Source of the DNA: Chelatococcus sp. HY11
GTDB taxonomy: Bacteria; Pseudomonadota; Alphaproteobacteria; Rhizobiales; Beijerinckiaceae
Reading direction: 5' to 3'
Length of the DNA: 64,000 nt
NCBI RefSeq assembly: GCF_018398335.1
Contig: NZ_JAHBRX010000001.1
Coordinates: 4,022,001 to 4,086,000, forward strand
A program made the translations under genes and the position numbers. This document shows, piece after piece, positions 16,547 to 25,088 of the stretch. Position 1 is the first letter of the stretch. The number at the start of each line of letters is the position of its first letter. The notes beneath the pieces were generated by a model, which was given only the letters and a program-made list of their open reading frames with translations, was not told the DNA's origin and did no database searches.

Positions 16547-17977
16547 ATGGCGCACGCGCTGCAATTCTACATCAATGGTGAATGGGTCGCGCCCAGCGGC
16601 AGTGCGACGCTCGACGTCATCGATCCTTCCAATGAGGAGGCTTTCGCGACCATCGCGCTCGGCACGGAAGCAGATGTCGACAAGGCCGTTGCCGCGGCGC
16701 GCGCGGCCTTCCCCGCATTCGCTGCGACCTCGCGGGAAGAGCGGCTCGCCCTCATGCGCAGGCTGCTGGAGGCTTATAAGGCACGCTATGACGATGTCGC
16801 CAAGGTCCTCTCGCAGGAGATGGGGGCGCCGCTTCCTTTCGCGCATCGCTCGCAGGCAGCGATGGGGACGGCCCATCTCGCCAAGACGATCGAGGCCCTG
16901 GAGACTTTCACCTTCGAGGAATTGCGCGGCACAACGCTGATAGCGCGCGAGCCGATCGGCGTCGTGGGCATGATCACGCCCTGGAACTGGCCGATCAACC
17001 AGATCATGTGCAAGGTCGCGCCGGCGCTTGCCACTGGTTGCACGATGGTGTTGAAGCCGAGCGAGATCGCGCCGCTCAACGCGATCATCTTCGCCGAGGC
17101 CATGCACGATGCCGGCGTGCCGAAGGGGGTTTTCAACCTCGTGAACGGCGATGGCCCAACAGTGGGTGAGGCGATTGCCCGCCATCCGGGCGTCGACATG
17201 GTGTCTTTCACGGGTTCGACGCGCGCGGGCATTCTCGTGGCCAAAGCCGCTGCTGACACGGTGAAGCGCGTGCATCAGGAGCTCGGCGGCAAGTCGGCGA
17301 ACATCATCCTGGATGATGCCGACCTTGACCACGCGGTGAGGACCGGCGTCGAGGATTGCATGGGCAATTCCGGCCAGTCCTGCAACGCGCCCACACGCCT
17401 GTTCGTGCCGGCCGCCATGCACGATCGGGCGGTAGCCGTCGCCAAGGCTGCCGTGGAGCCATTGCGGGTCGGCCCCGCCTCGGCGGAAGGCACGCGCCTC
17501 GGGCCTGTCGTCAGCGAGGTCCAGTTCAACAAGATCCAGCATCTCATCGAGGCTGGCATCAAGGAGGGGGCGGATCTCGTCGCGGGCGGGCTCGGACGTC
17601 CCGAGGGGTTGAACCGCGGCTATTACGTCCGCCCCACCGTCTTCGCCAATGTGACCGACGACATGACGATCGCGCGCGAGGAGATCTTCGGGCCGGTGAT
17701 CTCGATCCTGCCCTACCAGACCGAAGCCGAGGCCGTGACGCGGGCCAATGACACGCCCTATGGGCTGGCCGCCTATGTGCAGTCCGGTTCGCTCGAGCGG
17801 GCGCGCCGGATCGCCGCGCAGATGCGGGCGGGCAATGTCTATATCAACTATCCCGCATGGGACGCCGGTGCGCCGTTCGGCGGCTACAAGCAATCGGGCA
17901 ACGGGCGTGAGTATGCCGATTTCGGCATCCACGAGTTTCTGGAGATCAAGGGAACGGTCGGCTACGGCGCAGCCTGA
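16547..17977 (+). CDS. NAD(P)-dependent aldehyde dehydrogenase
   Basis: The 476-residue enzyme oxidises an aldehyde to the acid. Standard landmarks are present in order: MITPWNWPINQIMCKVAPAL (cofactor site), VSFTGSTRAG, the general base in HQELGGKSANIILDDADLD, the catalytic Cys in NSGQSCNAPTRLFVP, EEIFGPVISILPY and the C-terminal FGGYKQSGNGREYADFG. It most resembles the broad 'aldehyde dehydrogenase family' close to betaine/phenylacetaldehyde-type enzymes, without a substrate-defining feature I can name. ATG 16547 has CTGGAGG upstream; longer readings run into leader DNA. A strong terminator follows, so it is a single-gene unit. Confidence 0.93.
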   Translation: MAHALQFYINGEWVAPSGSATLDVIDPSNEEAFATIALGTEADVDKAVAAARAAFPAFAATSREERLALMRRLLEAYKARYDDVAKVLSQEMGAPLPFAHRSQAAMGTAHLAKTIEALETFTFEELRGTTLIAREPIGVVGMITPWNWPINQIMCKVAPALATGCTMVLKPSEIAPLNAIIFAEAMHDAGVPKGVFNLVNGDGPTVGEAIARHPGVDMVSFTGSTRAGILVAKAAADTVKRVHQELGGKSANIILDDADLDHAVRTGVEDCMGNSGQSCNAPTRLFVPAAMHDRAVAVAKAAVEPLRVGPASAEGTRLGPVVSEVQFNKIQHLIEAGIKEGADLVAGGLGRPEGLNRGYYVRPTVFANVTDDMTIAREEIFGPVISILPYQTEAEAVTRANDTPYGLAAYVQSGSLERARRIAAQMRAGNVYINYPAWDAGAPFGGYKQSGNGREYADFGIHEFLEIKGTVGYGAA

Positions 17978-18018
17978 GTTTGTCCAGCCTTGCCTTGACC
18001 AGACCACATGTCTTCTCA

Positions 18019-18046
18019 AAAAGCCGGGCCTTCGCCCGGCTTTTTT
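18019..18046 (+). terminator. Rho-independent terminator of the aldehyde dehydrogenase gene
   Basis: Perfect stem aagccgggc / gcccggctt with a cttc tetraloop is followed by a run of T (TTTTTT at 18041-18046), about 45 bases after the stop codon. Confidence 0.92.
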
Positions 18047-18129
18047 CGTGACCACAGGTTCCATGCGGTCCGACTTGGCTGATGACAATCATGTCGATGC
18101 GGAGAATTTAGGCACGCACTTGAATGTCG

Positions 18130-18151
18130 GCTCATCAATGCATTGATGAGC
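18130..18151. promoter_or_regulatory. 22-bp perfect palindrome, candidate operator of the alcohol dehydrogenase gene
   Basis: Bases 18130-18151 are a perfect palindrome with half-site gctcatcaatg and no spacer. It lies about 84 bases before the alcohol dehydrogenase ATG and after the preceding terminator, where a dimeric repressor or activator site is expected. No regulator gene is adjacent. Confidence 0.55.
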
Positions 18152-18234
18152 GTGGATGCGCGTCTGGAATTTGCTCGAACTGCTCTCCGGTGGCTCCAGA
18201 AGTGCACCCCCACACATCAATGCGAGGCCGAGCG

Positions 18235-19290
18235 ATGTTCACATGTACTGGCTATGCCGCCGAGGCTGCCGACCAAAAACTTGCGCCTTTCACATTCCAA
18301 AGGCGGGATCCCGGCCCCAACGACGTTGTCATCGAGATCCTCTACTGCGGCGTCTGCCATTCCTACCTCCACACGGTTCGCAACGAGTGGCAGAACACGC
18401 TTTTTCCAAGCCTGCCGGGCCACGAGATCGTCGGCCGCGTTCAGGCCGTGGGCACGGATGTCACGCGATTCAAGGCGGGTGACATCGCGGCGGTCGGTTG
18501 CATGGTGGATTCCTGCCGGACCTGCCCGAGCTGCCGCGAGGGGCTGGAGCAATATTGCGAGCCGGGCTTCACCGGCACCTACAACAGCCCGGACAAAGTC
18601 TTGGGCGGCCCCACCTTCGGCGGTTATTCCAGCCATATCGTGGTGGATGATGCCTTCGTTTTGAAGGTGCCCGCCAATCTCGATCTGGCCGCCGCGGCCC
18701 CCTTGCTGTGCGCCGGCATCACGACCTATTCGCCGCTCCGTCACTGGAAGGCCGGCCCTGGCAAGAAGGTCGGCATCGTCGGTCTGGGCGGTCTTGGGCA
18801 TATGGGGGTCAAGCTCGCCCACGCGATGGGGGCGGAGGTCGTGCTGTTTACCACCTCGGCGAGCAAGGTTGACGACGGGCTGCGGCTCGGCGCCGATGCG
18901 GTGGTGCTTTCGACGGATCCCGCCGCCATGGCCGCGCATGCCGAAAGCTTCGACCTGATTGTCGATGCCGTGGCGGCGCCGCACGACATCAACGCCTATC
19001 TGGCGCTCATCAAGCGCGACGGCACGCTGGTGCAGGTCGGCGCGCCGGATAAGCCTCTGCCGGTCTCGGTTTTCAGCGTGATCTGGCGGCGCCGGAATTT
19101 TGCCGGCTCATTGATCGGTGGCATAGCGGAGACGCAGGAGATGCTCGACTTCTGCGGCGAGCACGGCATTACCGCCGACATCGAGATGATATCGATGGAC
19201 AAGATCGAGGACGCTTACGCCCGTATGCTGAAGAGTGATGTGAAGTACCGCTTCGTCATCGACATGGCGACCTTGCCGAAGGCTGCTTGA
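18235..19290 (+). CDS. Zinc-dependent alcohol dehydrogenase (YahK/CAD-like)
   Basis: The 351-residue medium-chain dehydrogenase reduces aldehydes or oxidises alcohols with NADP(H). Visible features are the catalytic zinc ligands Cys in YCGVCHS and His in LPGHEIVGRV; four structural-zinc cysteines in DSCRTCPSCREGLEQYC; and the Rossmann loop VGIVGLGGLGHMGVKLAHAMGA. One oddity is that the near-invariant Asp of the CHSD motif is Tyr (GVCHSYLHTVRNEW), a change explained by one base (GAC to TAC). It might alter activity or substrate. ATG 18235 gives the family N-terminus; ATG 18220 is a close alternative. The upstream palindrome suggests regulated expression. Confidence 0.9.
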   Translation: MFTCTGYAAEAADQKLAPFTFQRRDPGPNDVVIEILYCGVCHSYLHTVRNEWQNTLFPSLPGHEIVGRVQAVGTDVTRFKAGDIAAVGCMVDSCRTCPSCREGLEQYCEPGFTGTYNSPDKVLGGPTFGGYSSHIVVDDAFVLKVPANLDLAAAAPLLCAGITTYSPLRHWKAGPGKKVGIVGLGGLGHMGVKLAHAMGAEVVLFTTSASKVDDGLRLGADAVVLSTDPAAMAAHAESFDLIVDAVAAPHDINAYLALIKRDGTLVQVGAPDKPLPVSVFSVIWRRRNFAGSLIGGIAETQEMLDFCGEHGITADIEMISMDKIEDAYARMLKSDVKYRFVIDMATLPKAA

Positions 19291-19346
19291 AATAATGGAT
19301 CGACGGCGGCGCGCATAACGCCGCCCTCATTCGGCCCGGCGGCTCC

Positions 19347-19781
19347 TCATGTCCAATGCAGGGCCGCCGCGGCCAGCGCCGCATAACGCCCGACCTTGGC
19401 GACTGTCACCAATGCCAGAAAGATCGGCAGCGGCTCACGAAGAACACCTGCCACCACCGTCAAGGGGTCACCAATGATTGGCATCCAGCTGAGAAGCAGG
19501 GACCATCTGCCATAGCGCTGATACCAGCCTTGCGCGCGCTGGAGCGCGCTCGCCTTGACGGGAAACCAACGGCGATCGCTGAAGCGCTCGATCCCCCGGC
19601 CAAGCAGCCAGTTGATGACGGATCCCAGCACATTTCCAACACTTGCGACGCCAATCACCAGCCAAGGCGTGTAGTCGGCCATGAGCATGGCGACGAGCAC
19701 CGCTTCGGACTGCATGGGAATAATGGTTGCGGCGGCCAACGCCGTTGCGAACAGACCGAAATAGGCGGCGATGAGGCTCAT
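19347..19781 (-). CDS. YqaA/DedA-like VTT-domain membrane protein
   Basis: The 144-residue inner-membrane protein has about four hydrophobic segments and the small DedA-related (VTT, SNARE-associated) pattern: EAVLVAMLMADYTPWLVIGVASVGNVLGSVINWLLGRGIERF, then RYGRWSLLLSWMPIIGDPLTVVAGVLREPL. The GN-LGS-xNWLxGR and P-xIGDP motifs are typical of YqaA proteins. The related DedA/VTT family is linked to lipid scrambling and membrane homeostasis; the role of YqaA is not established. It converges with the alcohol dehydrogenase gene and shows no evident functional partner. Confidence 0.85.
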   Translation of the reverse strand: MSLIAAYFGLFATALAAATIIPMQSEAVLVAMLMADYTPWLVIGVASVGNVLGSVINWLLGRGIERFSDRRWFPVKASALQRAQGWYQRYGRWSLLLSWMPIIGDPLTVVAGVLREPLPIFLALVTVAKVGRYAALAAAALHWT

Positions 19782-19928
19782 GTCCGATGATCACGTAAGG
19801 TAGTGTTTCATCACGGTCTATAGCAATTTGTCGACAGCGGGAGCGTGGCGCCGCATCGCGTTGGGCCTTAAGGTCGCGGCGACGGCGAAAAGCTCACCTC
19901 TGGACGGATGCGGGCGGGAAGGGTTTTG

Positions 19929-21539
19929 ATGGAGACGACTGCGGTTCTTATCGTCGGCGCCGGGCCTGTGGGCCTCATGCTGGCCAACCAACTCCAGCGG
20001 CAGGGCATCGCGCATGTCCTCATCGACCGGCAGCTTGAGCACAGCTTTTTCTGCAAGGCACTTGGCGTTACCGCCCGCACGCTCGAGATATTCGATGATC
20101 TCGGAATTGCCGACGAAGCGATCGACCGGGGCGTCTGGCTGCGTGGTCTACGCACTTTCGACAATGGCGAGCAGGTCGCTGCTTTTGACCTCCCCGAACG
20201 CGACCTTCCGTTCGGCGCGCTGTCTCTTGCCCAATATGAGACAGAGGACTTGCTGGAGATGAGCCTGCGTCGCCATGGCGGCGGCGTCGCGCGCGGCTGG
20301 CGGCTGGACAGATTCGTGGAAGACGCGGACGGCGTTCAGGCTGAACTGGTGCGCGAGGGCGACGATCCGGCGGTGACACGCACGCTGAGATGCCAATGGC
20401 TTGTCGGGTGCGATGGCGCTCACAGTCGGGTCCGTGCGGCGCTTGGCCTGAGTTTCGAGGGCGGCAAGTTCCCCCAGACCTTTGTGCTCGGGGACCTCGA
20501 TATCGACTGGTCGCTGCCGCGCGGCTACTTCTATCGCTTCAGTACGCACCGGGATGGACAGCAACCGAACTCGCTGGCGGCGGTCCCCGTCCATGGTTCG
20601 GTGCGGCGTTACCGCCTTTCGACCATGCTGCAGGATGGGCCGGAGCTCGCCATGCCGGAGGGTGTCGAAGCAACGCCGCCGGATCTCGAGCGGCTGACGG
20701 CGATTGTGCAAAGCGGCTTGCCGCAGGGCACGCGCTTGTCGAATTTGCGCTGGTCATCGCTCTATCGCGTGAGCCACCGTATCGTGCCGAGCTACGGCAA
20801 GGGCCGCGTGTTTCTTGCGGGCGATGCGGCGCATATCCATCCGCCCGTTGGCGGGCAGGGCATGAACACCGGTTTGCAGGACGCCAACAATCTGGCCTGG
20901 AAGCTCGCGCTTGCGGCGCGAGGCCTTGCGGCTGAGGGACTTCTGCAAAGCTATGATGCCGAGCGGCGTCCCGTTGGCCTTGATGTCGTCGAAGGCACGA
21001 GCCGCGCTCTGAACGCGGTTCTCTCACAGCAAGCCACCATGCCCGGGGTCAAGGAAACCCAGCTGCTCATCAGCTATCCGGAAAGCCCGATCATCGTGAG
21101 GTCGAAAGCAGGTGTCGAGACCGGGCTGCAGGCCGGTGACAGGGCGCCCGACGCCTATGGCCTTGTCAGACCGTTCGTGGCCCATCCGGCCCGTCTCCAC
21201 GAGCGGTTGGGAAAGGGGAAGCACCGTCTCCTGTGCTACGCCGGTCAGGAAGGCTTCGCGCCTTTCTCGGCGCTTGTCAGAGAACTCGCCGCCCGTCTGC
21301 CCGGTTGTTCCGGGAGCCTTGGTATCGTGGCGAAGGGCGCGCCGCCCGCCGACGATGAGGCGATCCCGCTGCTCCAGGACGCGGCCGACAACTTCCGCTC
21401 GTCCTATAACGCGGTTCCGGGCATGGCGTGGCTTGTACGACCGGATGGTCACCTCGCCTGGATTGGGCACGCTGAGGAAATCGCGGAGCTTTCATCCGCG
21501 CTCGACCTGGTGGCCGCCATCCGCTCGGCTGAATTATGA
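19929..21539 (+). CDS. FAD-dependent aromatic monooxygenase (PheA/TfdB/MhpA type)
   Basis: The 536-residue flavoprotein hydroxylates an aromatic substrate using NAD(P)H and O2. FAD motifs are all present: GxGxxG in VLIVGAGPVGLMLANQL (residue 6 on), the DG motif in WLVGCDGAHSRVRAALG, and the GD motif in GRVFLAGDAAHIHPPVGGQG followed by MNTGLQDANNLAWKL. The C-terminal 140 residues have the thioredoxin-like fold typical of phenol-hydroxylase-type enzymes. GGGAAGGG precedes ATG 19929. Downstream hydrolase, SDR and TRAP genes suggest a route for an aromatic or its ring-cleavage product. The substrate is not determinable from sequence. Confidence 0.88.
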   Translation: METTAVLIVGAGPVGLMLANQLQRQGIAHVLIDRQLEHSFFCKALGVTARTLEIFDDLGIADEAIDRGVWLRGLRTFDNGEQVAAFDLPERDLPFGALSLAQYETEDLLEMSLRRHGGGVARGWRLDRFVEDADGVQAELVREGDDPAVTRTLRCQWLVGCDGAHSRVRAALGLSFEGGKFPQTFVLGDLDIDWSLPRGYFYRFSTHRDGQQPNSLAAVPVHGSVRRYRLSTMLQDGPELAMPEGVEATPPDLERLTAIVQSGLPQGTRLSNLRWSSLYRVSHRIVPSYGKGRVFLAGDAAHIHPPVGGQGMNTGLQDANNLAWKLALAARGLAAEGLLQSYDAERRPVGLDVVEGTSRALNAVLSQQATMPGVKETQLLISYPESPIIVRSKAGVETGLQAGDRAPDAYGLVRPFVAHPARLHERLGKGKHRLLCYAGQEGFAPFSALVRELAARLPGCSGSLGIVAKGAPPADDEAIPLLQDAADNFRSSYNAVPGMAWLVRPDGHLAWIGHAEEIAELSSALDLVAAIRSAEL

Positions 21540-22253
21540 CTCAGTCTTTCCAGGGGCTCCGGCTTCACTGAGGATAGCCGAGACAGCCAGCCGTGTGCGA
21601 TCAAGATGTGTCGCGAGGACATCGAGGCTGGCGGGATCGCGGGCGAGGACCAATTCCATCAGGCTGCGATGGTCCGCTAAGAGATCGTGACCAAGCTTGG
21701 AGCGATCCATGCTTGTCAGACGGAGCGCCCGGTAGCGCTCTGTCTGATCGACCATCTGATCGATGAGCCGCAGCAGGCGCGGCGACGGTGCCGCCTTGAT
21801 AAGGCTGAAATGGAAGGCGCGGTGGCGTGCCTCCCACTCCATCACCGCGCTCGGCTGATCCGCGACATGGTAGGGAAGCGGTGCCTTCTCCATGCGGTGG
21901 CATGTCGCGATGATATCCGCCTCCCAGTCATCGTCGCCGAATTGCAGCGCGAGCCCCAGGGCCTCCCGCTCCAGTGCGATCCGGATGCGGTAAACATCCT
22001 CAACGTCGCCGATGGACGGGCGCGGCACGCGGACGCCGCGGTGGCTCGCGGCTTCCAGGAACTGCTCGCCGACCAATCGCGCCAGCGCTTCGCGCAGGGG
22101 ACTGATGCCGCATTCGTAGCGCGCGAGCAGATCGCGCGTCAGCAAGGCCGAGCCGGGCGGTAGCTCTCCTGAGAGCAGGTCCGACTTGATCGACCGATAG
22201 ACATTCTCGGCAACCGTTTGTGCCGATGCCGGGGCGGAGAGCGCGTCACTCAT
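21534..22253 (-). CDS. GntR family regulator, FadR subfamily (FCD domain)
   Basis: The 239-residue regulator has an N-terminal winged HTH (ENVYRSIKSDLLSGELPPGSAL ... YECGISPLREALARLVGEQFLE) and a C-terminal all-helical FCD ligand domain (DVEDVYRIRIALEREALGLALQ ... HRAFHFSLIKAAPSPRLLRLIDQM). It ends by overlapping the monooxygenase stop by six bases and is divergent from the FAH-hydrolase/SDR/TRAP operon. The 120-base gap carries an AT-rich inverted repeat, so it most likely controls that operon in response to the catabolic substrate. Confidence 0.93.
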   Translation of the reverse strand: MSDALSAPASAQTVAENVYRSIKSDLLSGELPPGSALLTRDLLARYECGISPLREALARLVGEQFLEAASHRGVRVPRPSIGDVEDVYRIRIALEREALGLALQFGDDDWEADIIATCHRMEKAPLPYHVADQPSAVMEWEARHRAFHFSLIKAAPSPRLLRLIDQMVDQTERYRALRLTSMDRSKLGHDLLADHRSLMELVLARDPASLDVLATHLDRTRLAVSAILSEAGAPGKTES

Positions 22254-22273
22254 ACGACCTCTGTAGCAGCTTC

Positions 22274-22313
22274 GGAAAATTAATACCAGATTCCATCATG
22301 AATTAAATTTTCC
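22274..22313. promoter_or_regulatory. AT-rich interrupted inverted repeat, candidate GntR operator
   Basis: GGAAAATTAAT (22274-22284) is mirrored by ATTAAATTTTCC (22302-22313), one base of slip aside, between the divergent GntR gene and the FAH-hydrolase gene. Its position in a shared promoter gap makes it the best operator candidate there. Confidence 0.4.
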
Positions 22314-22377
22314 AAACTTTTGACGATTGTGGAAATGATGTCATGATCACGCCAAATCGACGAGGGGAGTTTTCTTG

Positions 22378-23274
22378 ATGTGGGCATTGACGACGGCCGA
22401 GTTTGCGAGTGGGCCGACAGCATGTCTCGTGGTCGGCGATACGCTTCACCCGCTCAGTGAGCTCGCTGCTGCCCATGGTGTCGCCCTTCCGGGTACGGTT
22501 GTGGATGTCCTCGCCGATTGGGCGCGTTGCGAGCCCCTCCTGTCGGACCTAGCCGGCAGGGCGACCGGAGGGCATCCGGTAGCGGAGGCCGGTATTCTCG
22601 CGCCATTGCGATATCCCGGAAAAATCTTGTGCGCGGGCGCGAATTACTTCGATCATATGGCCGAGATGGGCTTTCCTGACATAACAAAGGACAGCCAGCG
22701 GCTGTTCTTCTTCATGAAGCCGCCGCGCAACGCGATTGTCGGTCCGGGAGCGACGGTCCTGATGCCGCGCGGAACGCAAGCCTTCGACTGGGAGGTTGAG
22801 CTCGCCGCTGTCATAGGCAAGACGGCGCGGCATGTGTCCGTTGATGACGCGCTTTCCTATATCGCCGGTTATACGGTCGCGATCGATTTTTCAGCGCGTG
22901 ACTTCAACAAGGCGCCGGAGCAGTTCTACAAGCTGGACTGGGTCGCGGGGAAAGCCAACGATACCTGCTGCCCGATCGGCCCGTGCATTGTTCCGGCGGC
23001 ACATTTCCCAAATCCGCAAGCGGCCCGCCTCCGCCTCTCGGTCAATGGTGAGCTCAAACAGAATGGCAGCGCGGAGCAGATGATCTTCTCGATCGCGGAG
23101 CAGGTCGCGCGTGCATCGGAAATCATGACGCTCGATCCCGGCGATCTCCTGCTTACAGGTACGCCGGCCGGGGTTGGCGTGCCAAAGCAGAGCTTCCTCA
23201 AGGTCGGCGACAGGGTGGATGCCGAGATTGATGGCATCGGCAAGCTGTCGGTCACCATCGCGGGCGAGGCCTGA
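22378..23274 (+). CDS. Fumarylacetoacetate hydrolase family protein
   Basis: The 298-residue protein belongs to the FAH superfamily (acylpyruvase, 2-oxo-hepta-3-ene-dioate hydratase and related enzymes), which cleaves or hydrates beta-diketo acids with Mg2+. Seen are the fold-defining PGKILCAGANYFDHMAEMG, the metal ligands in AFDWEVELAAVIGK (ExE), ARDFNKAPEQFYKLDWVAGKANDTCCPIGPCIV and the C-terminal LDPGDLLLTGTPAGVGVPK. ATG 22378 has GAGGGGAG upstream; the TTG just before it is unlikely. It opens an operon with the SDR gene one base downstream and the TRAP genes after that. Confidence 0.92.
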   Translation: MWALTTAEFASGPTACLVVGDTLHPLSELAAAHGVALPGTVVDVLADWARCEPLLSDLAGRATGGHPVAEAGILAPLRYPGKILCAGANYFDHMAEMGFPDITKDSQRLFFFMKPPRNAIVGPGATVLMPRGTQAFDWEVELAAVIGKTARHVSVDDALSYIAGYTVAIDFSARDFNKAPEQFYKLDWVAGKANDTCCPIGPCIVPAAHFPNPQAARLRLSVNGELKQNGSAEQMIFSIAEQVARASEIMTLDPGDLLLTGTPAGVGVPKQSFLKVGDRVDAEIDGIGKLSVTIAGEA

Positions 23275-23275
23275 G

Positions 23276-23995
23276 ATGAAGCCGCGGCCCGTCGCCTTCG
23301 TCACCGGTGGGGCGTCCGGCATAGGGCGAGCGACGGTGCTTCGCCTCGTGGCGGACGGCTTCCATGTGGCGGCGGCGGATCTCAACCGGGTGCTACTGGA
23401 CGAGCTGGGCGGGAGCGAAAGACACATCACCACCCATGTGGCCGATGTGCGGGAGCGGTCGCAGATCTCCGAGGCGATGGCGGCTTATCCGGAGATAAAT
23501 GCGCTTGTCTGCGTCGCGGGCCTGTATCAACCGCGGCGTTTCGAAGACATCACGACTGAAGACTTTCGATTGATGCTGGACGTCAACCTTATCGGCGTCT
23601 TCATCGCGGCCCAGGAAGTGCTGCACCATATGCCGGAGGGTGGTCGCATCGTCACGGTTTCATCGCGCGCGGCGATCGGAGGCACCAATTTCGCGCATTA
23701 CGTAGCCTCAAAGGCCGCGGTGGTCGGCTTGACGCGTGCGATCGCCATGGAGTTGCGGCCTCGTCGTATCGCGGTGAATTCGGTCGCCCCCGGCTTCACG
23801 GATACGCCGATGACGCGGAGTATGCCGCCGGACCAGTATGCCGCCGCGCAGTCCCTGGAGCCGAGTGGGGCGGCGGCCGATCCTGACGATATCGCTGGTG
23901 CAATAGCCTTTCTTGCCAGCCCTACCACGCGCTTCATCACCGGTCAGACGTTGTTCGTCGATGGTGGAAAGTCACTGGGCGGCCTCGGTATGTAA
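23276..23995 (+). CDS. Short-chain dehydrogenase/reductase
   Basis: The 239-residue SDR has the NAD(P) loop TGGASGIGRAT at residue 10, the acidic residue after strand 2 (AAADLN) that favours NAD(H), an unusual VCVAG where most have NNAG, and the catalytic Ser-Tyr-Lys in VSSRAAIGGTNFAHYVASKAAV. The C-terminal LASPTTRFITGQTLFVDGGKSL is standard. The ATG is one base after the hydrolase stop, so the two are translationally linked. It probably oxidises a hydroxy intermediate of the same pathway. Confidence 0.92.
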   Translation: MKPRPVAFVTGGASGIGRATVLRLVADGFHVAAADLNRVLLDELGGSERHITTHVADVRERSQISEAMAAYPEINALVCVAGLYQPRRFEDITTEDFRLMLDVNLIGVFIAAQEVLHHMPEGGRIVTVSSRAAIGGTNFAHYVASKAAVVGLTRAIAMELRPRRIAVNSVAPGFTDTPMTRSMPPDQYAAAQSLEPSGAAADPDDIAGAIAFLASPTTRFITGQTLFVDGGKSLGGLGM

Positions 23996-24058
23996 TGCGA
24001 AGACGCGATGGCGTACTAAGCGCTTATCAACAGCAATGACAAGAAGAGGGGATCTTTC

Positions 24059-25048
24059 ATGTTCAAATACAGCAAGGCCATCGCGCTCGCCTGCGCGGTA
24101 ACCTTCGGTGGAGTGACGGGCGCTGCCGAGGCGGCAACGCAGTTGCGCATCTCGACGGCGGCTCCGGAGAATTCTCCGCTGACGGATGCATTCCGCCACA
24201 TCAAGAAGAAGATGGAAGAGGCCTTTCCGGGCGAGGTGACGGTGTCGGTGCACCCCGCTTCCAGCCTTTTCCGCCAGGGCACGGAACTTCCGGCCATGCA
24301 GCGCGGAAACCTCGAAATGGCGTCGCCGGTCACGTTCGAAATCGAGGCTCAGCTGCCGGAATACGGTGTTTTCTCGTCCGGCTATGTATTCCGCGATCCA
24401 GCCCATATGCTAAAAGTATTCAACGGTCCGATCGGCGAGGAGTTCTACGCGAAGGTCGCCGACAAGATGGGGCTCGTCATTCTCGACACAGCCTATCTCG
24501 GAACGCGGCAAGTCGGCCTGCGCGACGTGAAGAACATCAAGACACCGAAGGATTTTTCCGGGGTGAAGCTACGGATGCCGCCGGGAGCAGCCTTCCAGAC
24601 ATTGGCGCGCGCCATGGGCGTGACTCCGCTCGCCATGCCGATCACGGAAGTTTATCTCGCATTGCAGACCGGATCGATCGACGGCCAGGACAATCCCGCG
24701 AACATGACGCGTGATTGGAAATTCAACGAGGTCTCGAAAGAGATCGTGCTGACGCAGCACATCGTTCAGCCCGTCTTCATCGCCATCTCCAAGACCGCCT
24801 ATGACAAGCTGACGCCCGACCAGCAGAAGGCGCTGCGCGCTGCGGCCAAGGAAGCCACGGCGATCGAGGTTCAGAAGACCATCGAAGACGAGAAATCAGC
24901 TGTCGAGGGCTTCAAGAAGGCCGGCATCGTCGTCTCCGAGCCCGATCTGGAACTCTTCCGCGCCAATGCCGCGAAACTCTACAAGGAAGAAGGCTATGAG
25001 ACGAAGTGGCAGCCGGGCCTGAAGGACAAGATCGACGCCCTGCAGTGA
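24059..25048 (+). CDS. dctP: TRAP transporter solute-binding protein DctP
   Basis: The 329-residue periplasmic binding protein has a signal peptide (residues 1-24, core ALACAVTFGGVTGAAEA) and the DctP-family course TQLRISTAAPENSPLTDAFRH. The conserved Arg region that binds the substrate carboxylate lies in DFSGVKLRMPPGAAFQTLARAMG, followed by PITEVYLALQTGSIDGQDNP. It captures an organic acid and hands it to the DctQ/DctM permease encoded just downstream. The ligand is probably a carboxylated aromatic or ring-cleavage product, by context only. Confidence 0.93.
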   Translation: MFKYSKAIALACAVTFGGVTGAAEAATQLRISTAAPENSPLTDAFRHIKKKMEEAFPGEVTVSVHPASSLFRQGTELPAMQRGNLEMASPVTFEIEAQLPEYGVFSSGYVFRDPAHMLKVFNGPIGEEFYAKVADKMGLVILDTAYLGTRQVGLRDVKNIKTPKDFSGVKLRMPPGAAFQTLARAMGVTPLAMPITEVYLALQTGSIDGQDNPANMTRDWKFNEVSKEIVLTQHIVQPVFIAISKTAYDKLTPDQQKALRAAAKEATAIEVQKTIEDEKSAVEGFKKAGIVVSEPDLELFRANAAKLYKEEGYETKWQPGLKDKIDALQ

Positions 25049-25088
25049 GGAAGTTCGCGTTCTGATGTCCTCGTAACAGGAGCGGGCC

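Noticed and set aside
16469-18088. 539-codon open frame on the minus strand
   Set aside because: It lies across the aldehyde dehydrogenase gene, whose motifs are complete, and crosses that gene's terminator; no ribosome site or domain is seen.
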